Shown here: positions 23,713 through 36,269 of the stretch, piece after piece
Numbering within the stretch: the first letter of the stretch is position 1
Layout of the letters: the number at the start of each line of letters is the position of its first letter
NCBI GenBank assembly: GCA_030062745.1
Contig: CP099842.1
Location: 23,221,822 to 23,285,821 of the forward strand
Reading direction: 5' to 3'
Length of the DNA: 64,000 nt
From: Capitulum mitella
Taxonomy: Eukaryota > Arthropoda > Thecostraca > Pollicipedomorpha > Pollicipedidae
Notes under the pieces: generated by a model
What the model was told of the DNA's origin: nothing
Database searches by the model: none
What the model saw: only the letters and a program-made list of their open reading frames with translations
Program-made: the position numbers and the translations under genes

Positions 23713-26700
23713 ATGTATACATACAAATGGGCACATAGAGACAAACTGATAGGTTGAGATATAGATAGATAGATAGACGGACACATGATTACTGTTTTTA
23801 TCTTGTATTCCAATGGTCTTTATTACCTCCTACTGTGATTTAGTTTTTTTTTTCAACCGGAAATGTTGGTACGGCCCAGAGGAACATTGGTAGGACCCCA
23901 GCACTACCAGACCTAAATAAACCGACCCCCTTAAACAGTGTGCCCGTTTCTCCACGTCTGTCTATTTTAGGTCACTTTATGCTTTGTTCCATACTTTACG
24001 TGTGTTTCCTGTTTATTGCGGGCGTTCTTTCATTGCCTGTTTCCCTTGTTAAAGCCGGCAGAAAATACTGGGGGACCCGAACCGACATTAGGGGTCAGAT
24101 CAAAATGGGGGGAGGCAGGGCCCTCACATAAGAATTGAAATCGACGCCCTTGAGGATGGTCGTAAGGTGAAGGGCAACTTTCGAGTCCCAACTGGCGGTT
24201 CGACAAGACGATACGCTGTTAACGTTGCGGAGGCGCCAACAAGAGAAGGACGTGCTGAAACTGTATTAGTGCGTTCATGGGTTGAATCATGCAATTCACA
24301 CGCAATGAAGCAGTACACTTCTCCATTGGTGAATAAGGCGAAAGTTTTGATACCGTCTTCACGGCGACAACAATCAACAGCTCCTCGGACGAAGCGACGT
24401 GGCCGTTTTCCCAGGTAGTAACACCGCGATCTCGCATGATGGGGAAAGCATAGTTGTTTCGATGCATCCAGCGCTTTCTAGCGCCTCCCGCCAGACCGCG
24501 CATGCGAATGAGGACTGAACCAACTAGCAATCGCTCCCCGCGCGTGGCCGAAAGCGCCTTTCGAGACGGCGTTGGAGCATAGATGAGCCCTTCCCATTGA
24601 ATGCTTCAGTATGGTCACGGACAAAGAAAATCAGCGGATAATATTTTGTAGGCTGCGGAACGGAACGCGATGAGCTATGAGCAGAGTTTTAAGTAAGCTG
24701 TCAGTCGATAAACCACTGGGAATTGGGAACATGCAGATTACGAAAATATATTGTTCTTTTGAAATATGAATGCCTATATCTTAACAACTGCATGAAAAAC
24801 CAAACGTTCTAAGTTGCGTGGTTGGAACAGCAGGGATGGAGTAAAGTTCACAAATAATTCACACAAACATATAAACTGGATCCTTTGGTGAACTACATCG
24901 AAAGCGAACCTACTCGAGTAAGTATATCGGGACATTATGACACACTGGACCGATAATGTCGCACTGGATTGTCTTTGCGTTGGATGCATTCTGGCTCAGA
25001 GCGGTATGAAAATGTTCTTTCCACATAGCATAGTTCTACGGTTCCCATGCTCTTGCATTATTGTTTAAACACCTTTACGGGACAAAATACAGTGGAGGGG
25101 GACAGGAAAGTATCCAGAGGTTGAACAGTTCATCAGCAACGATAGTAACTTTGTTGATAACTCGAGCTAACCAGAAAAAAACTATCTGGACATACAGAAT
25201 GTTCCTTGTCGTACTCTAGCAAGGGGTATTAATCACAGGAGACCGACCCCGTTCCGCGTGAAAGTGGTCGTCGGACAAAAGTGCCTGACTCTATGGGCCT
25301 ATGGGCTATTGGTTGATGACACGGCGTCGGATTTCTATGTCTATTACTATGCAGAAACGACCTTGATCTAACCTAACACCCACTATAATTTTTATGTATT
25401 TCTTCATTTGTAAACCCAAAGGAAAGATATAGGCGCGACGCAGTCGTGGCTTTCATTGAACGCTGTTTCTAACCTAACCCCATCTTCTTGTGGACTGGCC
25501 AGCCATTATATAGCACTACGCTAACAGCATGTTAAAATTCCAAGAGCACTCAGTTGTAGATATTCACGTAATCCACTTTTCTTGTCTTCGTTTTGGGTAC
25601 GTTTTCATCTGTTGTAGAAGATCGTGATTGAAATACGTTTCTAGGGTTGTGAATCTTAAGCCCAGATAAGCAAGCAAACAAAATGTCAAAATATCATGAC
25701 CAAAAAGTTATAAAAGCAAAATTTGATCAATGGTATTGGCTCATGTTTGAAACCCTTGCTAAGACTTGTCTGTTTCTACTATTGCAGGCATAATAAGTCT
25801 CAAGGAACATCATATATCACTGTCTATATTCGTGAAGGGAGTATGAACTGTAACTTAAACATGTGAAGTGCGATAGTGATAAAGATTGATCGCTTGATCT
25901 GCGAACTTACCGTGGCCTCAAAAGGTTTTGAAATATCAAAAACTTTCTGAAGATTGTCATGAAAGCTCTGTGAGATCAAAACTTTACGGCCATTCAGTAA
26001 TATGGTTCAAATTGACACATTTCCTTGAGCTGCGATTATTGGAGTTTCGAGCGCGTTTCTTAGCACACTGACCTATCCCTCCTAATTCCCACATGCATTT
26101 TTTTGGTTTACTAATTACGACCGAATTTTTTTCATATGCGACAACTAATTGCATTTTAGCATCTGCTGGCTCGTACAGAGCGGAAACATACACAAGTATG
26201 ACCAGCAGCTCCTCATTCTTGTCGATTTTGAGTATGCCATCCAGAGGAAATGTTTCTGTATAAATGAATATGAAATACGCTGTCAATTTAGATGCTTTCA
26301 TGGAACATTTGTCAGGACGGCCAACAACAGTATTCTCAAAAGCATATCGCATTCGGCCCAGCCACACGAACAACTCTGCAACGCATCTGTCGGCACGCTC
26401 CCAGTCGACCACCAGCCCGTGAACCGGCCAACGTCGGCGCTCTGCCGGAAAAACGGCTGGAACGTCAAGCGCTACCTATCGACGCGGCAGGCGCCGCGCG
26501 AGACGGCCGCGCCGCAGTCTAACAACGCTCGGCTAACAGACAGCCTGTAACAACGCGGCGCAGGACGGGCCGACGCAGCGCGCACCACGGCGCCGGCCGC
26601 CGCCGGCCGTCATTGAGCTAGGACCGGGCGAGCACGGGGCCGCCTTTGATTGCAGTCACTGCCACACGTTGTCTCCCGACGAGAGCCATGAGATCGGCGA

Positions 26701-26806
26701 GCCGTCCCCGCGGCGGCGCCCGGACGGGACGCAGAGCCGTCCGCGGCAAGAACCCTGGCGGCGCCGTGGGTTCCGGCTGTGGCCGGTCCGGAGCCGGGAG
26801 CCGGCC

Positions 26807-26866
26807 GGCCAGCGCTCCGGTCAGTGCTCCGGCCAGAGCCCCGGCTAGTGCTCCGGCTAGTGCTCC
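26807..26866 (-). repeat. 12-bp minisatellite spanning the SLC4A11 stop codon
   Basis: Five 12-bp units in register (plus-strand types ggccagcgctcc, ggtcagtgctcc, ggccagagcccc, ggctagtgctcc, ggctagtgctcc). On the gene strand the unit reads GGAGCACTAGCC and contains the last codons GAG CAC TAG. Because 12 is divisible by 3, later units repeat a stop in the same frame. Confidence 0.93.
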
Positions 26867-26920
26867 ATGTCCATGGCCGTCAGATACTTCTCCTCGATCA
26901 GCATCGGTATGAGCCGGTGC
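26857..26920 (-). CDS. SLC4A11: SLC4A11 last exon (stop codon)
   Basis: [20 protein letters not shown] then TAG at 26857-26859. The acceptor is cgtccag. The exon runs into the 12-bp minisatellite at 26807-26866. Confidence 0.94.
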
Positions 26921-29900
26921 CTGGACGGACAGCAACGCGTTAGTCGATGGTCGGCTAAGACGCGCAAGCTAAGGCGCACGGCCGCAATGTGCCGCCATTA
27001 GATAAGCCGCCACGACATGGGATGGTTACGTGTTTAACCACTCCAAGTCCAAACAAATGCTTCTAACCACCGGCTGAAAGGATTCAGGAGAGGAGATAGA
27101 GCCAATAAAAGCGAGGGACGCCACGGGGAGATCAGTATTCGCCGATTAGCCGGAAAATGTTAGCTGTCCGGGGAATGGATTGAACACGAATTCAGACTAT
27201 CTGCATACAATCCGCCGCCCGACTCCCGAGACAGTCTCCCGAGCTCTGTTCCCGCCACTGCCTCCGGGAGTGGCTACCCGGAACTCAGAGCTCCGCCGGA
27301 CAGGCGAGCCTCACCGGATGGGCAGCAGCAGTAACAACAGGACGGGGAAGATGGTCTTCATGTAGGACCACGGCGAGAAGCCGAACACGCAGAGGATGCC
27401 CAGCTGCAGCACTTGGCAGGCGGTGAAGATGTGGATCTTCCTTTGCGGTACCCGCCGGATGTAGTGGTTCGGAGGGTACGCCACCTGCCGGTTAAAACAC
27501 ACCTCTTCATCCAGACTCACTATTATCACTAAACATTCGTCACGTATATCTGGCAAAATGCGATGGGGTTAACTGGCCCCCGCCCACTCCCAAATAGTAA
27601 TCACTAACGTGTTCGTGGTATCGCTGGGTTCGGAGAAAGAGGATCATTTCAGTGTCAACCTCCACGACTCTGTTCGGCGATTGCCCTGATTCGCACGGCC
27701 ACCCGCAAGCGCGCTGGCGGGCTTCGACTGAGCGGCATCCGTGCGAGCTCGACGACAGACACCAGGCGCGACGCAGTCTGCCTCTGGTCAACCGAAAGCC
27801 GAACTGCACTCCGCGGCGCCGCGTCCGGCCGCACTGGCGCTACCGGGCTTTGCATTCAACGGCGCCGGGACTGCCATTCAGAGCTGCCGCCGCTGATCCT
27901 CACGATCCGGGCTTTGCGGCGAGCCGCGCCGCTACTAAAAGTAGCGACGGCACTGAATCTGCGATGACCTGCGGGCTAATCCTAGCGCGCGTGTCTCACG
28001 TTGTCACGCAGAGCAAACGCCCGGGCTAAACGGATGACAACGAAATTCCCACTCAGCGTCAGCAAAGACACGTATTTTGCAGAAAGCTGTAGGGCTTCTC
28101 GACACTGAATGCCCTGACTTTCAGCGTTCGACATTTTGGCAGGCAACTGAGAACGGAGGGCCTGCGCGCTGGACTGAAAGAAGCGGGTTTGAGAAGGGTG
28201 TTAGAGAGTCCATCAAAGCAACAAATACAAAATGTAACGCGACAGCATTAACAAAGTGTTGTCACCAAAAAGGAGTCATGAACCAGTCTCTGCCTTGAAA
28301 ACAGCACATTCCATAGGAATATACGTATATCATGAATACCGCAAGGTGCTGAGCCCCGCGCCGTCTTTTATGCGCAGCATGTGACTGACTGTGAGTGGTA
28401 ACTGCTACGTTAAAATGGTGCTTGTCTCTCAGCCGTGACAATGGAGGTTCGAATTGATAGGGGTCGAGTTCGAGCTGTCAGCCTTGGCGCGCCACATCTG
28501 GCCCGTGGGTCAGCTGCCAGCTGGCTACAAGGTCATACTGACAGCAACACGGTCATGTCATGTGCCCTCTTGCACGTTAAAGTTTGGTCAAAGAATCCGC
28601 CGTTGTCCCTGAGATTTTGCCACCGGGCGTGGAATAAAGAGCCCATGCTATCTAAACTCTGGATGGGATGGACTTGTTCTAAGCATTATCGTAGCATGAG
28701 AATGAGAAATAGACAAAATACTAACCACAAAAGAATTCTGCCCAGTGAGTGAAGCGAATATTGCAAGTGGAGACCAACCTGTGTACAAAGGACATACCAA
28801 CCCAGTACACGAAATTAAATAAACGGTACAGCGAAAAATCAAAGATCCCCATAAAACACTCGATGCTGAATATCACGTTACGCCATGTTGGAAATCACGC
28901 CAGTTGAATAGCCTGTTTCACATACGTTGCACATAAGGTGGCTACAGGAACACAGTAGACCGTCTGACCTGCTCCATGAAGAACAGCGTGATCCTTTCGA
29001 ACATCTGGTTGCCGTTCAGCGCCGTGATGGCCATGTACAGGAAGAGCCCGTTCAGCACGGGCGGCGGAATGTAGGTCAGCGGGTACGGCAGCAGGAACAC
29101 GGAGAGCCCGATCAGCACGTGCGACAGGATGCCCGTCACTCGCGTCTCCCGAACCTTGACGATGCTGGAATAGCGTCACGGAGTTCTGATGCTGTCCGGT
29201 TTTCAACAGGCGCGAGCAGTTTGTCTGGGTTTGAGCATAGCGATTTTTAAATTCAGACCTAAAGCCGTGACCAGTGAAGCTGGCGTGATCGATCAGTGAA
29301 AAAACAACGCAAACGTAAAACGGGCAACTTTATCGGCTTTATCCTGCGGCCACACAACTCGTGACTCGGGCCACTATGTCGTTTTCACCGCCCATCATTA
29401 ACTCCAACCTCTAGCCAACGGGATGGGAGTGCCCTCGGCACGTCCGTGCTTCTCAGGAATCAATACCCACGGGCCCGCGGGCTGAGTTTTAAAGCACTTA
29501 TGACTGTTTTGAGCTCGGCTTTAATAAGCAAAACAAGCTGCTCGCCGTCATAATCAGGCTCCCTCTCCCAGCAGCGGACACCGAGCTGCTCGGGTCTCTG
29601 TCGACAACTCAGAGCAACAGGGCTCCGTCAGTCTGTCACGCAGACTGCCCCCGGCTCACGGACCGCAGCGGCTCGCTCGTAAACCGCGCTCGACGACGAG
29701 CTGTCATTCGGAGACTATTAATGGGCATAGTTCGAGACCGTATCGCCGCTACACGGGATTAATGGCCCACTTGTTGAGGCCAGAAACTCTGCAGCAAGGA
29801 AGATTCGAGGTAAAGAAGGGTGCCGGGGTCTGCGATGCAGAGGAAGATCTGCAAATATTCAAACCAAAGACACTAACAAAGGAAAAACATTCAAGTTATT

Positions 29901-32329
29901 GGCATATATTCACGGCAGTGTTCAAACTTATAATGAAAAGATACTCAAAGGCATGAATTGGCAATAACCAGGAATAAAGTTATCCCTTCATGAAACAGGA
30001 AGAACCCATGAGAATGAGTTATCCTGTTTGTTTGAGGATGAAGGAGAAAATCTATTAAAAGCCGTACGTTTAAAAATACGTAACTCCAGCAACTAAAACA
30101 AAGAAAAGCGAATAGGCACGTTTGCTGAGAAAAATGCAACAAACATGTGAAATTCCCTGCGCAAACCTCACAAAAACCATTTCGGATCAAAGCCCGGCTA
30201 AAAATACCTCAGCACGGGCGTCAGAATGCAGAGAATACCACTAAATTATTGAAGGTTTGGGTCTTTCATAGCGCGACAATGTCATGGTCAAGCCAGGACA
30301 TGTGGTGACACGGGACACAGGACACAGGACATGGTCTTGACTGCAGTTACGCTAGCAGCGTCGATATCACTGAATGAAAGATATGAATTATGTCCTCAAA
30401 TGTCTTACAACTGAACGACGAAAAAAGCAAAAGAAAAAAATAGGAAATACATAACAGCATTCATGGAAGATCAGTTCATGGATGTTTTTACTGTTACTGC
30501 CAAAATAAAACCGACAATACGGAACGAACATGCATTTAAAAACCGGCACCTGCCAATGATCTTATCGCGTTAAGACCTTCAGGACCAGATATATACCAGG
30601 TAAGCATGCTGGTTAATGTTGTAATAATGGGTGGAAACACCACATGCAGATGGCGTCACAAGGCCTGGTGCGAAATAATGGTCATGTCGTATGACTGCTC
30701 ACCATTGCACAATTCCGTATTCCATTCTTTTGGCAGAACGAACAGAAAATCGTGCCCGAGAGTGTTCCCATTCCGATCGAACGCTATCGAATCGATCGAT
30801 CGAATCAATATCAGCGCTACAAATAAGAAATCTGATGGAACGAAAAGTGGGAACATTGTCACAAACCCCATAAAAAACTGAAAAAGCTTTTGATAGCCTG
30901 CAATTGGCAGAAAGTTTGTTTCTGCGTCCCAATAATCCGAGTATAGCTCAGTTCTGTTCTGGGTGATGAGACCCTCCGGTTAGCTGGCAGCCGGCCAGAT
31001 GTGAGAGAAACTCAGATCTGACCACGACACGATAGTAACGCACCCAAGCCGCCTTGCAAAAATTTTACCACAAAATCAACCTCTATCTGGAGCTGTGCCA
31101 TCGGGCGTGACGTTCAGAGCACACGCAACAGCTTTTTGTTAAAGCAGTCTGGTTTCGGGCAGTACCCCACTGAAACGCTTGGATGAAAGGCATACAAAGC
31201 TTCATATAAGCCAGGTTGGTTCGCGACACAAGGCCACTTTGGAAAAAGACAAACTGCCAAGTTTATGACTAACATCTGATGCAACTCACTGTTAATTCAG
31301 GTTAGTGTAACTCGGTTTACTTACTTCTCGAGGGGAAGGAAAACTCGATGGCCTGGAGTGAGCAGTCGTTGATTGGTTACCGAAGAACACCTGTCATGGC
31401 AAATCAGGCTCGTGTGTGGTAAGTCTATCAATGACCCCATGACGTTCGGGATATTTCCCCAAGAACGATTCAGGCCATGTGCTAAATGGGTTAAAGAATT
31501 TCCACCCGTGTCACCTAACTTCCTCCAAATGTTGAATTTTCCGCGGATTTAGGCCACTTTGCTTCGCCATTTTTCGACATAAGCATGCGAATGAAAATCG
31601 TTTTCAAAAGGAAATTTTGGAAATATCCCATGAAAAGGGGGACCGAAAGACATGTTCGCCACGTACTTGCCAATAAAAGGGGAGCCATGGCCAGATGTCC
31701 TCTTGGATCCACCAGTGTTTTTGTTCAGTGGAAGTGCGACGGTCAGTAGCCCGAGTTGTTTGTTCAGGTTCTCGACTGATTTTTATTTTATTTTGAACGA
31801 GGCAACGGAACAAAACTGAAATGTTCCCAGCATTATGCTGTTGTTGTGGTTCATCGCTGCGGCTAATGGAAACCTATCAAACTTGGTAGAAGAAAGGCAC
31901 GACCTTACAACGTTATTAGTAGTTTCGCGTAATTATGGTAGATTTCAAACCATGGACTTAGTCCTCAGATGCCAGAAAGTTATATAGCTGCAGATACACT
32001 TGCCAGATTTCCGGAGTGAAAAAAGGGTTACGTACATCTCCAACATGGGTTAAAATTCGTTTGCTTTCCAAAATATTCAAACAAAATATTCGTTTTCACA
32101 CATGTAAATGAAACATGTTAACTCATGTGTGACCCGAAATTACGCCCCAGATTTCAAAGGTTCACAGTGAATTTAAGCAAAATCAGTTTTTTTTATTATT
32201 ATTAAATTATATTAAATTATTCTTATATTATATTATATATATTATATATTATATATATATATAAATAAATATATATTATTATATATATTATATATTATAC
32301 ATTATATTATATATATATATATATTATAT

Positions 32330-32380
<51 letters not shown>

Positions 32381-35300
32381 ATTATATATATTATATATAA
32401 ACAATATTAAAATCAGGACTTTTCAGAGTTTCCCTGTGAATTTGGGCCAAATCAAGCTTAAGACTTTCAGCCCAACCACATATTTACATCAATATAAGTA
32501 CTACTGTACGCCCGAAAATTGTCCCTGTCGCCACGGCTACAAATATCTGGGGTCATACTGGGCCTGATTTGTAGCTTCATCGTTGTGAAAACAGTTGGAT
32601 TCTAATATACAGTCTAATCTGAAAAGCCCCCTGAGATGACTAACATGAAACGGACGTTTTTTACTTCGTTAGGTGATTACAAATTCAAGAAGCAATACAT
32701 AGGAGCCCTATCGATAATACTGCATTAAACTGGGAACACGATCAAGTGCGAAGCGATTATACGGCAGGAAAACCTCGCCACACGCTGCTGCCCCGGGGGA
32801 TGGCCCGCATCGCCAAGGTCAACATGAAAACCTGTCTCCTTTTGTAAGAAGGGTTAGGGACATTGAGCCTGTTAAAACGCGCTCGAAGATAACGACCATT
32901 ACGCCTACAACCAGTCACGAGACACGACAAGATGACGTTTGGTGGCACCGAACTCCAAGTCCTCTACACACTTAGCGCAGCCTAACCCAATGTCTTGTCA
33001 AGGTTCTCCTGCAAGCTCATTTACAACAGCCACGCTCGTACAACCGGCTTTTCAGAGCGCACCAGCCGCCAGCGCCGGAAGGGCCGCTGCCGCCGAGCTG
33101 TGACCGGGAGGGCTCGACCGCGCGGCGCCAGGTCGGCGACGACGGTTCGTCTCCGTCCGGGCGTCCCCCCCCCCCCCCCTCCAGCGTCCGCGCCGCCCCC
33201 GCAGCCGAGGAACAGAGCCGGCCGACCTGACGGCGCGCCGTGACCGATTGCATACATCGGGCATAATCTGGACCGGTGCCGAACGATGATGCGGCCGCTC
33301 GTCCCGCCTCGCTGAGGGATGTGTATGGATCGGCCCTGGATGTGATCGCTGCGGTGGTTCTGAAGCGGCTCGCCAGGCGCCGCTCCTGCGGCGCGCACCT
33401 TGGCTACCGTGTCGGCGAGGCACTCGACAGGTCACAGCGTCCGGTCGCCATCACAGTTACTCAGCTGTAGTGAGTGATGAAAGGCAGCGCCAAAAAACGA
33501 CAGCCCGTATCCCGAAATCTGTCAAGTTTCAGTCAACACCCTGCGCAAAAAATATTTTTAACCTAAGCTTCCATCGGCAGACCCAGACGGCGCATGACAG
33601 CGGTAGTTGCTGTCGTGACACTAACTCGCAGAATATTGGCCAAGGGCCAGCCCTATTTAATTTAACTCAGAAAAAGAGACTGCACTGGCCATATTCATTA
33701 TTTCATATGAGCCGAGCCATTGAAAGAAAGTACGGAAACACCTTGCATTTGAGCCATGTGTCATGGTCTCAATGCTCACACTTGGCAGAAGGAACCATTT
33801 TTGATTTGACCATTTTTTACACTGTTATTTCAATTGTTGAATTATTTGATACATGTGAAATCTAGTATCTGTATCCATTTGCAAGGTGGATACAAATGCT
33901 ATGGTCAGGGCACGCGTTATCATTCAGTTCCTACCTTCACAGTAGCCGTTTTCACATCAGTGACGTAAATAGAACCGATATGACCCCTCGAATATTTAGT
34001 CTTCACACAAAGGAAAATCTTCCGACATACTGTAGTACTACACCAGGCCCGAAAGTGTTGTCGCTAAGTTCAAACGTCAATCTGACTACTTCAAGATGAA
34101 AACTTGAAATTTGGAGTCATTTCGTGTCATGGCTACCTTACACACCTGTCGCTGTGTTCCGGCCTGCATCCCCAGCGTGGGTATATTACAGCCCCGTCTC
34201 AGAAGATGCCGTTCCAATCCATCACTCACATTTCGTAGACGTGACCCTGCTCCACACGCTCCTCTACGTCCGCCATGCTTCGTACGTGGAGCGGCGAGTG
34301 CGGGATGGCGGCGTGCATCCACGGCAGGCCCAGCAGAGACAAAAACGCGTTCAGCAGCGCCACCACCATCAGGTCCAAGTGGTACGCCGGACCCTTCTTC
34401 AGCCTGGACACGACAATGCACAGGTGTAAAGGCTTGGATACGCTTTGCGTTGGTGGATGCCGTAATGGTTGTTTGCTGCGATAATGGCATGTAAAACATC
34501 TCATGTTTTGTTAGACATGGTGAAACAAATATCTACCACGAGGGTTGCATTTTTCATTGAAGCGGGTACTGAGAATCGGGCGTTCTCCTTTCAGTCGCAG
34601 ACTATAATCATGTACCTGACTGACTGTTATGATAAATGCAATCATGAACATTAAATACGGAAAAGAGGATATTTAAAAGGATAAAGCGCAGTCACAAAAG
34701 CCAAAATCCACAAATACATGCATTTATTTGAACCCGGTTGTTCAGACTTGACGACACTGGCTTGAAGCAAATACTTTATACTATGGTGAGCTGGATCTTC
34801 CCGAATCCTTCTGACACTGGCCTTGGCAAATTGGTCTGAAACTTTCCCAAACTCTACACGTACCCCTCGCCCGACTCGCTTACTTATTGCCTGGGTTGTT
34901 GACCATCGCACTGGTGATGTTCTGGTCCATGAAGAAGAGCAGCGAGAGACAGAAGCCGAGCAGGGCCGCTCCGAACACGGCACTCACGCTCATGTTCCGC
35001 ACTGAGACCAGACCCAGCGCGTTCTCGTCCCTGTACCGGAACGGAGCCACTGCGGGCCGGGCCAGACAGGTCAGCGGGACACGGAACGCACTACATACGG
35101 CGTGCAGATCGACACCGCCTACAGAGGCGCGCTGGGGGGACGCGAGACGGCAAGGGAGCAATGACTGGAACCGATGATGATGCACGGGTACTCGTGCATC
35201 TAGCAGGAGGTATTCATCACAAGAATATCACAATGAATTAATCCAATTCCATTTCAGGAAGACTCAGTTTCGTAAACCACCAGCAGCTGCATGAAACGTC

Positions 35301-36203
35301 CGGATGCGCCTATTTTCACAGCGCCGAACAATGAAACAGCGTTACGTGTGAAGCTGCATATGATGCAAGCAGCGTTTCCGGAGGGAGCGGAGATTGGGCG
35401 ACTCACCGGCCGGACAGCGGCAAGAGCGCACCTGCTCACTGGGTGGCTCAGGGGAACCTCTGGAGACTGGGAGAATCAGTACAGAGCGAGGACAGAGAGA
35501 CTCACGGTTTACGTCGGCGAACAGGAACGAGCCGACGAAACTCATAACGAGGACGGCGATGGGCAGCGAATAGTCGGCCAGCAGTTCTCTCTTACTGGCC
35601 TCCAGGTACGGTCTGAAACGTTACCGATAGCGTCACCCGCGCTGCACCGACCACGGTTTGCTCCAGGTACGGCCTGTGACGGTACCGATAACGTCACCGG
35701 CGCTCCACCTGCCACAGCCTGCCGGCTAGTGTGCGGAACAGACAGTTCAACTCAGTCTATTTTAGCGTGACGTGGCAAAAGCTGCCCAGATAACGTCTGG
35801 ACATGCGTTTCAGATGCATTTTCTTAGACTTGTTAATGAATCGTTGCAATCTGGAAACTGATCCTCGTATCGCATATCACACATGTATGGAAGCGATGTA
35901 AATTTGAGTATCAAATTTATGAACTATGGATATTCCGCGGCCTTGTGGTCTTAAATACGTTTTGTATTGCCAAGAGTTAAATTCTTACTCCCAGGAAGAT
36001 ATTAATTCCATGCCTCTCACACGTTTTAAACGGTTTCCAACGCAAATTTCACACCAGCAGCCTCGCCATGTAGAACACTTGCGACTATACAGCAATAATA
36101 GGCGACTTTTATTTACATATTTCACATATGATTAAATATGCACGTTATTTCTAAGAAAATTCAGTAAATTGTTTATGCTTTAATATAACATATATGCAAA
36201 AGC

Positions 36204-36269
<66 letters not shown>

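Larger units (their letters stand above)
21512..26806. other. Spacer between makorin and SLC4A11 3' ends, no gene seen
   Basis: This spacer lies between two converging genes, so it should hold both 3' UTRs. It contains a hairpin at 23205-23257, a G-run near 23481 and AT and GATA microsatellites. No conserved coding block was found. Confidence 0.55.

Noticed and set aside
23628..23776. CRISPR-like or spaced repeat array
   Set aside because: It is a plain AT/GATA microsatellite; no direct repeats with unique spacers exist anywhere in the window.
26618..26935. Ala-Gly-Ala-Leu repeat frame (minus strand)
   Set aside because: It is the 12-bp minisatellite read out of frame; the frame of the SLC4A11 end is the one with [12 protein letters not shown] and stop.
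34111..34494. Plus-strand frames at 34.1-34.5 and 35.3-35.8 kb
   Set aside because: They are antisense shadows of SLC4A11 exons that carry the diagnostic motifs on the minus strand.
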